DNA from: Leptolyngbya sp. NIES-2104 | Lineage (GTDB): Bacteria > Cyanobacteriota > Cyanobacteriia > Leptolyngbyales > Leptolyngbyaceae | DNA: 64,000 bases | Assembly (NCBI RefSeq): GCF_001485215.1 | Contig: NZ_BBWW01000001.1 | Location: forward strand, 4,464,001-4,528,000 | Direction: 5' to 3' | Shown here: piece after piece, positions 51,614 through 60,509 of the stretch | How positions within the stretch are numbered: position 1 is the stretch's first letter | How the letters are laid out: the number at the start of each line of letters is the position of its first letter | The notes under the pieces: generated by a model | Told to the model about the DNA's origin: nothing | Databases searched by the model: none | What the model saw: only the letters and a program-made list of their open reading frames with translations | Program-made: the position numbers and the translations under genes

Positions 51614-52768
51614 CTAAGCATCCACGGTTCTTCCTTTCTGCGGGAATAGTCCAGCCGGACGGAATTGCAGAAACACAATGATGAGTGCAAATACCATCAC
51701 TTTTGCCATGCTGATCGTCGAGAAAAATCGGAAGAATTCAGACAATGGCGGAAAGAAGCTAAACGCATCGACTAACACATTCGATCCAATGATGTAGCTG
51801 GCAGTCCCGATCGCGAGTGCTGCAATGATGCTACCAACTAATTTTCCAACTCCGCCCACAACGACGATCATGAACGTATCCACGATGTAGTTCTGTCCGG
51901 TATTGGGTCCAACTGATCCGAGTAAGCTTACGGCACAACCTGCAATTCCAGCGAGTCCCGACCCGATCGCAAATGCCAACGCATCAACTTTCTGAGTCGG
52001 AATGCCCAAACACGCACTCATATTTCGGTTCTGGGTCACGGCTCGAATTCGTAAGCCCCAAGGCGTTTTATTCAAGAACCAGAACACACCGAGCACCGCA
52101 GCGATCGTCAAAAAGATAATGAAAATCCGGGCGTACGAGAACTGAGTTCCCGCGATCGACAATCCGCCCCGCAACCATATTGGAGCGGTCACATCCACGT
52201 TTTGCGCTCCGAACCAAGGTTTAGTCGCAGCTAGTCCGTAGAGTTGTCCAACAGTGTTACTCACCGCGAGTGCAACCGCAGCCGAGAGCGGTAACAGAAT
52301 AGCGATCGACCATCCTCGAATCTGCTCATAGTTCGGACGACGCGCCAAAATCCACATCGCGCCAAAGTACAAAGCACAGAACACAGCAATCAGAGTGACT
52401 AGTTGCCAACTAATACTTCGTACCAACTGTTGCAAAATCAAGCTCACACCCCAAGTTGCCAGCAAGGTTTCGAGCGGTCGCCCATAGAGATAGCGAATGA
52501 CTCCCCGCTCTAGAATGATCCCAAATATTGCAGTGACGATAAAAGCAGCAATCAGTGCAATGAAAATGTAAGCATCAAACAAAGGCGTACCTTTGAGCGC
52601 ATTTTGTATCACGAAGGTCGTGTAAGCACCGAGCATCATAAACTCACCGTGTGCCATGTTGATCACACCCATGAGTCCAAATACGATCGCTAACCCCAAT
52701 GCCGCAAGCAACAACACCGAGCCGACGCTAATCCCACTGAAAATTCCGTTTAAGAGTCCTGCTAGCAA
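51614..52768 (-). CDS. urtB: Urea ABC transporter permease UrtB
   Basis: 384 aa. LivH-type permease: GLMGVINMAHGEFMMLGAYT and RNMSACLGIPTQKVDALAF are the conserved blocks. Forms the channel with UrtC. Separated from urtA by 85 bases carrying two competing hairpins, which may lower expression of the membrane genes relative to the binding protein. Confidence 0.93.
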   Translation of the reverse strand: MLAGLLNGIFSGISVGSVLLLAALGLAIVFGLMGVINMAHGEFMMLGAYTTFVIQNALKGTPLFDAYIFIALIAAFIVTAIFGIILERGVIRYLYGRPLETLLATWGVSLILQQLVRSISWQLVTLIAVFCALYFGAMWILARRPNYEQIRGWSIAILLPLSAAVALAVSNTVGQLYGLAATKPWFGAQNVDVTAPIWLRGGLSIAGTQFSYARIFIIFLTIAAVLGVFWFLNKTPWGLRIRAVTQNRNMSACLGIPTQKVDALAFAIGSGLAGIAGCAVSLLGSVGPNTGQNYIVDTFMIVVVGGVGKLVGSIIAALAIGTASYIIGSNVLVDAFSFFPPLSEFFRFFSTISMAKVMVFALIIVFLQFRPAGLFPQKGRTVDA

Positions 52769-52799
52769 AGCTTTCTCCGTGTTTTGCTAAATGAACCAA

Positions 52800-52849
52800 C
52801 TCGTAGGGTTAATCAAATTAGCCCTACGAGATAGCGTACTAATTTGATT
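52800..52849 (-). promoter_or_regulatory. Two mutually exclusive hairpins between urtA and urtB
   Basis: CTCGTAGGG (52800-52808) can pair with CCCTACGAG (52822-52830), and AATCAAATTA (52811-52820) with TAATTTGATT (52840-52849). The arms interlock, so only one stem can form fully at a time. No T-run follows; a stabiliser or switch rather than a simple terminator. Confidence 0.6.
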
Positions 52850-52853
52850 GGCT

Positions 52854-54173
52854 CTAGGTGGTCTTGAACTTACCGCCTTTTGCAGGATCAGACCAATCAC
52901 AAGAGAAGCCCTTCGTTTCTGCAACGAATTGGTTCCACGGCACAGGTTTCACCGCTTCCTTGGACTCAGACACAATCCTGAATAGTCCATCTGCTGCGAC
53001 TTCACCAATCCGAACGTATTTCGATAAGTGGTGATTCGAGTTCAATGTCACCTTACCTTCAGGCGCATCGAAAGTCTGTCCGTAAGCTGCGGTTTTCACT
53101 TTATCGAGATCATCCGCAGTACCCGCTTTTTCAACTGCTTGCTTCCACAGATAAACCATGATGTAAGCCGCTTCCATCGGGTCATTCACCACGCGATCGT
53201 TGCCGTATTTCGCCTTGAACGCTTCGACGAATTTCTTACTTGCAGGCGTATCCACGGTTTGGAAATAGTTCCACGCCGCATAGTGACCTTTGAGATAGTC
53301 AACCCCGATCGCTTTGACTTCTTCTTCCGCGATACTGACCGACATCGACGGATACTTATCAGGAGACAATCCCGATGCTTGCAACTCTTTGAAGAATGCC
53401 ACGTTGGTGTCACCGTTCAAGCTGTTGTAGATCACGCCACCGTTCGGCATGGCTTGCTTGATCTTGTCTACTACAGGCTTGACTTCGGTGTTACCTAGAG
53501 GAATGTAGTCTTCGCCCTTAGTGGTTCCACCTTGTGCGCCCAATTGTGCCTTGATAATGGTGTTTGCGGTACGAGGGAAAACGTAATCTGATCCCACCAA
53601 GTAGAAGTCTTTGCCTTTGTTCTTCAGCAACCATTCAACTGAAGGTTCAATCTGTTGGTTCGGGGCTGCACCCGTGTAGAAGACATTGTTCGAGCATTCT
53701 TGTCCTTCATACTGCACCGGATACCAGAGCAGGTGTTTCTTCGACTCGAACACAGGCAGAACCGCTTTACGACTGGCAGAAGTCCAACAACCAAACACAG
53801 TCGCAACTTTGTCTTGGTCGATCAATTTCTTCGCTTTTTCCGCGAAGGTGGGCCAATCGGAGTTTCCATCTTCAACGACGGCTTCGATTTGTTTGCCCAA
53901 CACGCCGCCTGATTTGTTAATTTCTTCGATCGCTAATTGTTCGGCATCAACGACACTCTTTTCAGAGATCGCCATCGTGCCAGAAAGCGAGTGCAGAATT
54001 CCGACTTTAATCGTGTTACCCGATGCAGTGGTGTTAGCAGCAGGAGAAGCAGCAGGAGCACTGCTCGTTGATCCCGTGGTTCCTTGCGGCGGAGTACAAG
54101 ACTTTAACAGAATGCTCCCCGCAGCGGTGGAGCCAAGGATGATAAATTCGCGCCGTCCAAATGATTTTGTCAT
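52854..54173 (-). CDS. urtA: Urea-binding protein UrtA
   Basis: 439 aa from ATG 54173. The N-terminus has a twin-arginine-like motif GRREFIILG and a lipobox ending in Cys26 (ILLKSC), so probably a Tat-exported lipoprotein. The periplasmic binding fold follows: VGILHSLSGTMAISEKSV, DWPTFAEKAKKLI, VEWLLKNKGKDFYLVGSDYVFPRTAN are UrtA hallmarks. First gene of the urea operon, with an NtcA-type promoter about 120-160 bases upstream. Confidence 0.94.
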   Translation of the reverse strand: MTKSFGRREFIILGSTAAGSILLKSCTPPQGTTGSTSSAPAASPAANTTASGNTIKVGILHSLSGTMAISEKSVVDAEQLAIEEINKSGGVLGKQIEAVVEDGNSDWPTFAEKAKKLIDQDKVATVFGCWTSASRKAVLPVFESKKHLLWYPVQYEGQECSNNVFYTGAAPNQQIEPSVEWLLKNKGKDFYLVGSDYVFPRTANTIIKAQLGAQGGTTKGEDYIPLGNTEVKPVVDKIKQAMPNGGVIYNSLNGDTNVAFFKELQASGLSPDKYPSMSVSIAEEEVKAIGVDYLKGHYAAWNYFQTVDTPASKKFVEAFKAKYGNDRVVNDPMEAAYIMVYLWKQAVEKAGTADDLDKVKTAAYGQTFDAPEGKVTLNSNHHLSKYVRIGEVAADGLFRIVSESKEAVKPVPWNQFVAETKGFSCDWSDPAKGGKFKTT

Positions 54174-54293
54174 GTCCAAAAGGTGTAGTGACGTGTTGAA
54201 CCAAGCCAAAGCGATCGACAATCAAGAGACTGTCTCTGCAAAGGAGCGATCCGCAGATTTATCGCAGTTTCAAGCTTCAGTAATATCTCTGAA

Positions 54294-54335
54294 ATACTAG
54301 GGCTTGGATTTTCAGCGAATTGTATACCAAGTCAC
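54294..54335 (-). promoter_or_regulatory. NtcA-type promoter of the urt operon
   Basis: Read leftward: GTG-ACTTGGTA-TAC (54335-54322) fits the NtcA box GTA-N8-TAC with one change, and TAGTAT (54299-54294) fits a -10 box, exactly 22 bases apart, the usual spacing of NtcA-activated promoters. urt genes are known NtcA targets in other cyanobacteria. Confidence 0.7.
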
Positions 54336-54353
54336 TTTTTAATGATTGTTTTG

Positions 54354-54986
54354 TTATTTTTGCTTCAGATTCAGTCCTGCGTAGGTTGACACAAACTCAA
54401 TGATTTTATCTAAACCGTGACGATTTTTGAGATTTGTAAAGATAAATGGTTTTTCTCCCCGCATTCGTTTTGCATCTCGCTCCATGACTTGCAAGTCTGC
54501 GCCGACAAAGGGAGCTAAATCAATTTTGTTAATGACTAAAAGATCGGACTTCGTGATACCCGGTCCACCCTTGCGCGGGATCTTATCACCACCAGCAACA
54601 TCAATTACATAAATATTGAGATCCACCAGTTCCGGGCTGAAAGTTGCTGCTAAGTTATCTCCGCCACTTTCCACAAAAATCAGTTCTAAGTTTTGGAATC
54701 GTTTTTCGAGTTGCTCGATCGCGGCTAAATTCATCGACGCATCTTCGCGAATTGCCGTATGGGGACAGCCTCCGGTTTCCACTCCAAGAATGCGATCGGG
54801 ATCAAGCGCTTGCGATCGCACTAAAAATTTCGCGTCTTCCTGGGTGTAAATGTCATTGGTGACCACGGCGATTTGATAGCGATCGCGCATTGCTTTACAA
54901 AGTGCATCGACTAACGCCGTTTTACCAGAACCCACAGGACCCGCAATCCCGACTCGGAAAGCAGTAGAAACTAGAGTTTGTGTCAT
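54354..54986 (-). CDS. ureG: Urease accessory GTPase UreG
   Basis: 210 aa. GTPase that drives nickel insertion into urease: P-loop [23 protein letters not shown], metal-binding [13 protein letters not shown] and NKIDLAP. No other urease gene is within the window. Its position just beyond the urt promoter links urea uptake and hydrolysis, though it has its own start region facing the AraC gene. Confidence 0.95.
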   Translation of the reverse strand: MTQTLVSTAFRVGIAGPVGSGKTALVDALCKAMRDRYQIAVVTNDIYTQEDAKFLVRSQALDPDRILGVETGGCPHTAIREDASMNLAAIEQLEKRFQNLELIFVESGGDNLAATFSPELVDLNIYVIDVAGGDKIPRKGGPGITKSDLLVINKIDLAPFVGADLQVMERDAKRMRGEKPFIFTNLKNRHGLDKIIEFVSTYAGLNLKQK

Positions 54987-55071
54987 GAGAACTTCTTAAA
55001 ATTTCGCTGATCTTAATGAGATACCACGGGATTGATCGATTACGGTGAAAGAAAATCATCACTTTAGAATT

Positions 55072-55938
55072 ATGTTGATTGACTTTGCTAAAGAAGGAGT
55101 CAGCGGATATCAACGAGTCTTCGATCGTGCTCCCGAATTAACGAGTGTAGCGACGGGTTGGGATGGAATCGGCTTTGGGTATGACTACATGCCACCCGGA
55201 GAAACGACCGAAGTGATATCCATGCAACATACGCTTGCTATCTTTACGCATACGAGCAAATCTCAATGGGCAGAGCGATCGATTGATGGCAAGTTCCACC
55301 GCGAACAAGTTGCGAACGGCAATATGATTCTGGTTCCGGCTCAGGTTGGCTGTCAGAGTCGCTGGTTTGATTGGGGTGGAGTGATTTTCTTTAGCTTTGA
55401 TCCCTTCAAAGTGCATCAAGCGATCGAGCATTCTCACATTGAACTCATTCCACAATTTGCACTCAATGATCCGCTCGTTCATCAAATCGGACTATCACTT
55501 AAACTGATTTTAGAGCGTGATAGTTTTGTAAGTCGCCTGTATGGTGAATCGTTAACCAATACGTTAATCATTCATTTAGCAGAGTACTATTCAACGCGGC
55601 GAATTTCCATTCAAGAATATACAACTGATTTATCTCGATTTCGTTCTGTAATTGATTATATTTACGCTCATTTGGATCAGGATTTGGGATTGAGTGAATT
55701 AGCTGCGATCGCGAAAATGAGTCCACACTATTTTTCTCAGCTATTCAAACAAGCAACTGGATTGACCCCGCATCAGTTTGTGATTCGGGCGCGGGTCGAA
55801 CGGGCAAAGGAATTATTGATTCGAGGAATGTCGATCGCAGAAGTTGCCAAACAAGTCGGATTCGTCGATCAAAGTCATCTGCATCGACATTGTAAAAAGC
55901 TGCTGGGAGTCACACCGAGAATGATTCAAAAATCGTAG
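55072..55938 (+). CDS. AraC-family transcriptional regulator
   Basis: 288 aa from ATG 55072 (GTG 55045 gives 297). An N-terminal cupin-like sensing domain (about 1-170) is followed by two HTH motifs (about 185-288; LGLSELAAIAKMSPHYFSQLFKQATGLTPHQFV, then IAEVAKQVGFVDQSHLHRHCKK). Ligand unknown. Divergent from ureG, which is a possible target along with itself. Confidence 0.88.
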   Translation: MLIDFAKEGVSGYQRVFDRAPELTSVATGWDGIGFGYDYMPPGETTEVISMQHTLAIFTHTSKSQWAERSIDGKFHREQVANGNMILVPAQVGCQSRWFDWGGVIFFSFDPFKVHQAIEHSHIELIPQFALNDPLVHQIGLSLKLILERDSFVSRLYGESLTNTLIIHLAEYYSTRRISIQEYTTDLSRFRSVIDYIYAHLDQDLGLSELAAIAKMSPHYFSQLFKQATGLTPHQFVIRARVERAKELLIRGMSIAEVAKQVGFVDQSHLHRHCKKLLGVTPRMIQKS

Positions 55939-56023
55939 GAAGAATCTACAAAAAACGGACGAATTTACAAGACTGATTTGAATGAATTTCTGATAGTGAA
56001 AATAAATATCAGGAGTTCAAACA

Positions 56024-57208
56024 ATGGGCTGGATCGAAACTAAAACTGAACCGATGGTGATCAATATAGGACCTCACCATCCTGCAATGCACGGTTGTTT
56101 TCGCATCATTGTCACGTTAGATGGCGAAGATGTGATCGATTGCGAACCTGTGATCGGTTATCTTCATCGCGGCATGGAAAAGATCGCTGAAAACCGCACC
56201 ACGACGATGTTTATTCCCTACACGAGTCGATGGGACTACTACGGCGGTATGTTCAACGAAGCAGTCACAGTGAATGCTGTGGAGAAACTTGCTCAAATCG
56301 AAGTTCCAAAACGCGCTCGATATATTCGGATGATTTTGCTCGAACTTACCCGGATTGTGAATCACTTATTGTGGCTCGGTCCGTTTGTGGGAGATGTGGG
56401 AACGCAAGCATTGTTTTTTCCGACGATGCGCGATCGAGAACTCATCCTCGATCTCTTTGAAGCGGTTTCTGGCTACCGCATGATCAATCACAACTATTTT
56501 CGCGTGGGAGGAGTGGCAGCCGATTTGCCGTATGGATGGGTTGATAAGTGTGCGGATTTCTGTGAGTACATGCCGCCAAAACTGGATGAATATGATCGAT
56601 TAATGAGTGATAACCCGATTTTCAGACGGCGGACTGAAGGGGTGGGCGTGCTCGATCGAGAAACTGCAATCAATTGGGGAGTCACTGGACCCATGTTACG
56701 GGCTTCGGGCGTGAAATGGGACTTACGTAAAGTGGATCACTACGAATGCTATGACGAACTCGACTGGAACATTCAGTGGGAAACCGCAGGTGATTGTTAT
56801 GCCCGATATCTTGTCCGAATTCGAGAAATGCGAGAGTCAATCAAAATCATTCAGCAAACTCTAAAAGCTTTACCTGGTGGTACTTATGAAAATTTAGAAG
56901 CGAAACGAATGGCAGCAGGTCCGAAATCTGAGTGGAATAGCACTGACTATCAATTCATTGCTAAAAAAATTGCACCTACTTTCAAAATTCCGAAAGGTGA
57001 ACATTATGTGCGAGTGGAATCGGGTCGAGGCGAACTCGGAATTTTCATTATCGGGGATGACAACGTATTTCCGTGGCGGTGGAAGATTCGTCCTGGAGAC
57101 TACAACAATCTGCAATTGCTACCTCAATTAGTGCAGGGAACCAAGGTTGCAGATATTTTTGTGATTTTAGCGAGTATCGATTTAGTCATGGGGTCAGTCG
57201 ATCGCTAA
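56024..57208 (+). CDS. ndhH: NAD(P)H-quinone oxidoreductase subunit H
   Basis: 394 aa, full length. Core peripheral-arm subunit of NDH-1 (49-kDa homologue), lining the quinone pocket. [40 protein letters not shown] and the C-terminal DLVMGSVDR are intact. NDH-1 serves respiration, cyclic electron flow and CO2 uptake. AGGAG lies 8 bases before the ATG. Single gene. Confidence 0.96.
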   Translation: MGWIETKTEPMVINIGPHHPAMHGCFRIIVTLDGEDVIDCEPVIGYLHRGMEKIAENRTTTMFIPYTSRWDYYGGMFNEAVTVNAVEKLAQIEVPKRARYIRMILLELTRIVNHLLWLGPFVGDVGTQALFFPTMRDRELILDLFEAVSGYRMINHNYFRVGGVAADLPYGWVDKCADFCEYMPPKLDEYDRLMSDNPIFRRRTEGVGVLDRETAINWGVTGPMLRASGVKWDLRKVDHYECYDELDWNIQWETAGDCYARYLVRIREMRESIKIIQQTLKALPGGTYENLEAKRMAAGPKSEWNSTDYQFIAKKIAPTFKIPKGEHYVRVESGRGELGIFIIGDDNVFPWRWKIRPGDYNNLQLLPQLVQGTKVADIFVILASIDLVMGSVDR

Positions 57209-57303
57209 AAAACCCGCCATAATGAAACCAATCAGCGAAATCGATCAATATCGACCCAAATTTCACTGTATCCTCATAGAGAGTTTTAAGGAAATCAGCG
57301 ATC

Positions 57304-57669
57304 GTGGCGACAAAAGGACAACCCGTTTCTAAAGGCTTTGGGGTAGGGCTTCAAATCTGGCTCTTGTTCCTGATCAGCCTCTATGGATTGGGTTATCCAG
57401 CACTTTTCAGTATTGCGCTCGGTGCGATCGGGGGGACTGCCAGCGGTTTTATTGTCGATTGGTGGCTTTCTAAAGAAGAAAACATCGAACCGACCCGCAA
57501 ACCTGCCAGCGACACAGGCGTTGAAGAAGAAACGCGACTCCGCAAACGTCGCCACAATTCTGCCCTGAATCACCGCAAACGCCGCAAAGAACGCGAACCT
57601 GTGACGCTGAAAACAATTACGAAATTCTTCCAGCGTCCCCAGGAAGATCGCAACGAGGACAACAGTTAG
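57304..57669 (+). CDS. Small membrane protein with basic tail
   Basis: 121 aa from GTG 57304. Two close membrane helices (about 15-54, WLLFLISLYGLGYPALFSIALGAIGG) then a long basic, Arg/Lys-rich soluble tail (about 80-121; RLRKRRHNSALNHRKRRKER). Family not recognised, though similar short proteins are common in cyanobacteria. Its stop overlaps the convergent 57-aa gene by 4 bases. Confidence 0.62.
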   Translation: MATKGQPVSKGFGVGLQIWLLFLISLYGLGYPALFSIALGAIGGTASGFIVDWWLSKEENIEPTRKPASDTGVEEETRLRKRRHNSALNHRKRRKEREPVTLKTITKFFQRPQEDRNEDNS

Positions 57670-57839
57670 TCACCTGGATCGAAAACGATTTCGTAGATGG
57701 CTTCGGCATTTAGTCGGTTTAAGGCTTGAACGTGGTCGATCGCATCATTTCGCTTGCGACATCGGCACACGACAATTCGCTGCATTTTTGGCAACAGTTG
57801 AACAACGCACCAGGGAGAAAGACGCTCTTGATAAGTCAT
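57666..57839 (-). CDS. Short conserved-looking protein, 57 aa
   Basis: Starts MTYQERLSPWCVVQLL and ends IYEIVFDPGD. GGAGGT lies 6 bases before the ATG, an excellent ribosome site. The pattern (MTY-ERL-PW, LPxxQRIVVxRxRxRxDA, EIVFDP) is one I associate with small cyanobacterial proteins of unknown function. Basic and soluble. The alternative rightward frame (57726-57971) is less protein-like. Confidence 0.75.
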   Translation of the reverse strand: MTYQERLSPWCVVQLLPKMQRIVVCRCRKRNDAIDHVQALNRLNAEAIYEIVFDPGD

Positions 57840-57972
57840 CGTCTACCTCCGCGCCAAAGTGCAGAAGTTTCAACGCATGACGAAACTCTTGGTATCATGT
57901 CTGTACCTCATTTGTGGGTGAGATCGTTCTTGAGTTTTCCAGGCTGGGGGACGATCTGTTTGGTTCATTAGA

Positions 57973-58018
57973 GACTCAATCGAGTCTTTCCAACTTTATT
58001 AAAGGACTCAATTGAGTC
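57973..58018. promoter_or_regulatory. Pair of operator-like palindromes before the XRE gene
   Basis: GACTCAATCGAGTC (57973-57986) and GACTCAATTGAGTC (58005-58018) are near-identical palindromes whose centres are 32 bp apart, about three helical turns. The second ends 16 bases before the ATG of the HTH gene. Probable autoregulatory sites. Confidence 0.7.
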
Positions 58019-58034
58019 TTTGTCAATTGTTTCG

Positions 58035-58247
58035 ATGGGATTAATCAGGCTAAGAATTCGCGAGTTTGCAGATGAGCGAGGATGGACACTGAAGGAAGTT
58101 GCAGAACGCTCTGGACTAAATTACAGCACTGTAAAAAACTACGTTCAACGTGACGCAATGACGATGACGGATTACACAGCGATTCTTAAATTGGCGCGTG
58201 CATTTGGAGTGTCGATCGAAGAACTCGTCGAAGTGTTGGAAGAGTAA
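58035..58247 (+). CDS. XRE-family HTH transcriptional regulator
   Basis: 70 aa from ATG 58035; upstream in-frame starts would run through the operator. One Cro/C1-type helix-turn-helix fills the protein: IREFADERGWTLKEVAERSGLNYSTVKNYVQ then LARAFGVSIEELVEVL. Dimerising DNA-binding protein, likely repressor of its own gene through the two palindromes in front of it. No partner gene is adjacent. Confidence 0.85.
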   Translation: MGLIRLRIREFADERGWTLKEVAERSGLNYSTVKNYVQRDAMTMTDYTAILKLARAFGVSIEELVEVLEE

Positions 58248-58275
58248 CATCTTCGAGAATATTTGAGCACTCTTC

Positions 58276-58355
58276 GTCGTTGGCACAGCCCGCCCTGAAA
58301 CGAATTTCAGGGCGAGAGTCCAACGTAGCGAAAAAACTCTCCATACGTCTGAAAC
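58276..58355. repeat. Shortened relative of the 7429-7620 element
   Basis: CGCCCTGAAA (58291-58300) and TTTCAGGGCG (58305-58314) form one hairpin; the outer flanks (CGTCGTTG; GAAACACCC) resemble those of the longer element. The internal hairpins are missing, so this looks like a deletion form. Confidence 0.55.
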
Positions 58356-58361
58356 ACCCCC

Positions 58362-59441
58362 TTAACCGCACTGTCCCCGCTGTCGCAACAGATGATCACA
58401 CAGCACCAACGCCACCATCGCCTCAACCATCGGAACCGCTCTCGGCAACACACACGGATCATGTCTACCCTTCGCCGCTAACGTCACCGCCTCCCCCGTA
58501 TTCGTCACAGTCTTCTGTTCCTTCCGAATCGTCGCAGTCGGCTTAAACGCCACTCGAATCACAATATTTTCCCCGTTCGAGATGCCCCCCTGCACCCCGC
58601 CCGATCGATTCGTCACAGTCCGAATTCGTCCTTCCTCATCGGTGTAAAACTCGTCATTATGTTCGCTCCCAGTCATCAGCGTTCCAGCAAATCCCGAACC
58701 GATTTCAAATCCCTTCGTCGCTGGAAGAGACATCACCGCTTTCGCCAAATCCGCCTCTAACTTGTCAAACACAGGCTCACCCAATCCGATCGGAACTTGA
58801 CGCGCTACACACTCGACCACGCCGCCGATCGAGTCTCCCTGTCCGCCCATTTGCTGAATTAGATCGATCATCCGCTCTGCACAATCCGCATCAGGACAGC
58901 GAACAATATTGCTTTCAACTTGTTCTAGAGTGACCGTATTCGGATCGATCGCGCTTTCAAGGTCTTTAATCCGTTTCACGTATCCAACAATTTCGACACC
59001 GAACTGGTTAAGAATTTTTTTCGCGATCGCACCTGCCGCCACCCGTCCGATTGTTTCTCGTGCCGACGATCGACCGCCACCCGCCACCGCTCGGATGCCA
59101 TACTTCGCGTCGTAAGTCGCATCTGCATGAGACGGACGATACTTTACTGCCATATCGCTGTAATCTTGCGATCGCTGGTCTTTGTTGCGAACCAAAATCG
59201 CGATCGGCGTTCCTAATGTTTTCCCGTCCACAATTCCAGACAAAATCTCGCACTGATCCGCTTCATTTCGAGGAGTCGTAATCTTGCTCTGACCCGGACG
59301 ACGACGATCGAGTTCGACCTGAATTTCTTCTGCTGAGAGTTCGATCAACGGCGGACACCCATCGATCACCACCCCAACGCCGCCACCATGCGACTCACCA
59401 AAAGTACTAATCCGAAATAAATGCCCGAACGTGCTACCCAT
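58362..59441 (-). CDS. aroC: Chorismate synthase
   Basis: 359 aa. Final step of the shikimate pathway (EPSP to chorismate, FMN-dependent). [45 protein letters not shown] and [15 protein letters not shown] are the conserved signatures. Monocistronic on the leftward strand. Confidence 0.96.
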   Translation of the reverse strand: MGSTFGHLFRISTFGESHGGGVGVVIDGCPPLIELSAEEIQVELDRRRPGQSKITTPRNEADQCEILSGIVDGKTLGTPIAILVRNKDQRSQDYSDMAVKYRPSHADATYDAKYGIRAVAGGGRSSARETIGRVAAGAIAKKILNQFGVEIVGYVKRIKDLESAIDPNTVTLEQVESNIVRCPDADCAERMIDLIQQMGGQGDSIGGVVECVARQVPIGLGEPVFDKLEADLAKAVMSLPATKGFEIGSGFAGTLMTGSEHNDEFYTDEEGRIRTVTNRSGGVQGGISNGENIVIRVAFKPTATIRKEQKTVTNTGEAVTLAAKGRHDPCVLPRAVPMVEAMVALVLCDHLLRQRGQCG

Positions 59442-59570
59442 TGTGAATTTTCTGCTTGATTAAGGTTTCGATCGTACCGGAAAAGTGCCTACCTCAAGAT
59501 AGATCCTCTACTTTTATGAATCTTTAGCCCTTCAATCTCGTCTTTTATAGAAAGGGGAATTCAATTAACA

Positions 59571-60098
59571 ATGATGTCTTTAAAAACTACGCTTCTAGGT
59601 CTTGGAATGGCACTCTTGCTCAGCACACCTGCATTAGCGGCTGAGCGAGTCATTTTCAAATATAAAATTCTACGCGAATCCGTTTCGGTGCCAGAACTGA
59701 CGACGTTCGCCCAAACAGGTCAAGTTTCACCGGATTTGCAAACTTATTTTCGTTTGTCGGGTCAGCGTCCTGAAACCGTTCGTCAAACGCTGACTCGTCC
59801 GATCAAAGTTGATCCGGTCTTGCTCGATCGCGTTCTCAATAGCCCACTTGGAAACGGTGTTCTCGATCAGCTCGGTCAAGCAATCCAAACTCCAAAAGGT
59901 GGAGCCGAACGCCAAGCCCTCCGAGCCGCTCTAACGCTTTCTGCCAGCGGTGACAGTACGATCACAATTTTAGAAATTCTGCAAAACTATCCGACTCAGG
60001 AAGTGGTGGTCGATGGCGATCGCATTGAAACGGCATACCGTCGATTAAATGAATTTGTCGATCGCTTACGAAATCCGCTGGGTCGTATTTTCCGCTAA
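59571..60098 (+). CDS. Exported protein of the DUF1400 type
   Basis: 175 aa. Signal peptide (LLGLGMALLLSTPALA, cleavage near residue 23), then AERVIFKYKILRESVSVPELTTFAQTG, PIKVDPVLLDRVLNSPLGN and LEILQNYPTQEVVVDGDRI, the pattern of DUF1400, usually the N-terminal part of exported alpha/beta hydrolases in cyanobacteria. Here the domain is free-standing with no hydrolase part. Confidence 0.82.
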   Translation: MMSLKTTLLGLGMALLLSTPALAAERVIFKYKILRESVSVPELTTFAQTGQVSPDLQTYFRLSGQRPETVRQTLTRPIKVDPVLLDRVLNSPLGNGVLDQLGQAIQTPKGGAERQALRAALTLSASGDSTITILEILQNYPTQEVVVDGDRIETAYRRLNEFVDRLRNPLGRIFR

Positions 60099-60100
60099 AA

Positions 60101-60130
60101 AACAAAGCAGTTGATCGTATGATCAACTGC
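60101..60130 (-). terminator. Terminator of the 63-aa gene
   Basis: GCAGTTGATC/GATCAACTGC stem (60107-60116, 60121-60130) with GTAT loop; read leftward it is followed by TTTGTTTTTT. Confidence 0.85.
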
Positions 60131-60152
60131 TCAACTAGAAATCAAAAAAATC

Positions 60153-60344
60153 TTAGTAAGCCAAGGTTTCAAGCGTCTCGCGCAAATATTGGTGTACCAG
60201 AGCATCCAAATCGGTTTCCTGACAAGTCCGATCGATTTGCCAGCGTTGAAAGCCAGAACTTTCTGCGATCGCTAACTTCAAACTGTTCCACATCTGAGAG
60301 TCACTGAGTTGGGCAGAGTCGATTGAATTAGAAGAATTTGCCAT
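60153..60344 (-). CDS. Small conserved cyanobacterial-type protein, 63 aa
   Basis: Starts at ATG 60344, with AAGGT 8 bases upstream. MANSSNSIDSAQLSDSQMW, then LKLAIAESSGFQRWQ and VHQYLRETLETLAY. Soluble, helical; no named family recognised. Own terminator downstream. Divergent from the 43-codon frame in front of ggt. Confidence 0.65.
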   Translation of the reverse strand: MANSSNSIDSAQLSDSQMWNSLKLAIAESSGFQRWQIDRTCQETDLDALVHQYLRETLETLAY

Positions 60345-60377
60345 GAGATACCTTAGTGTGAGAGAGCAACAGACGAT

Positions 60378-60509
60378 GTGGAGCATTTTATCAAACGCCT
60401 GCAATACATCCAGGATAACCTACATACCTGTAGTGTCTGTACTCCTGAAGACATTTTGAGCCAAGCCATCGGTATGTCAGAATTTGGCAAATACCGAAAA
60501 ATTGTATGA
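60378..60509 (+). CDS. Possible 43-aa protein coupled to ggt
   Basis: GTG start; reads VEHFIKRLQYIQDNLHTC, then SVCTPEDILSQAIGMSEFGK and YRKIV. It has a CxxC pair and protein-like composition. Its stop overlaps the ggt ATG (ATGA), typical of coupled genes. The ribosome site is weak and a stop lies 21 bases upstream in frame. Confidence 0.45.
   Translation: MEHFIKRLQYIQDNLHTCSVCTPEDILSQAIGMSEFGKYRKIV

Noticed and set aside
52800-52849. H-type pseudoknot between urtA and urtB
   Set aside because: The topology is right, but the loop that must cross the 10-bp stem is only 2 bases; alternative hairpins are more plausible.
54280-54297. GTA...TAC pair as an alternative NtcA site upstream of urtA
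   Set aside because: The half-sites are 12 bases apart rather than 8, and it overlaps the -10 box of the better candidate.
53028-54300. Several rightward frames over urtA (up to 204 codons)
   Set aside because: All lie antisense to the urea-binding protein gene and show no family signature.
57726-57971. 81-codon rightward frame
   Set aside because: Opposes the 57-aa leftward gene, which has a much better ribosome site and composition.
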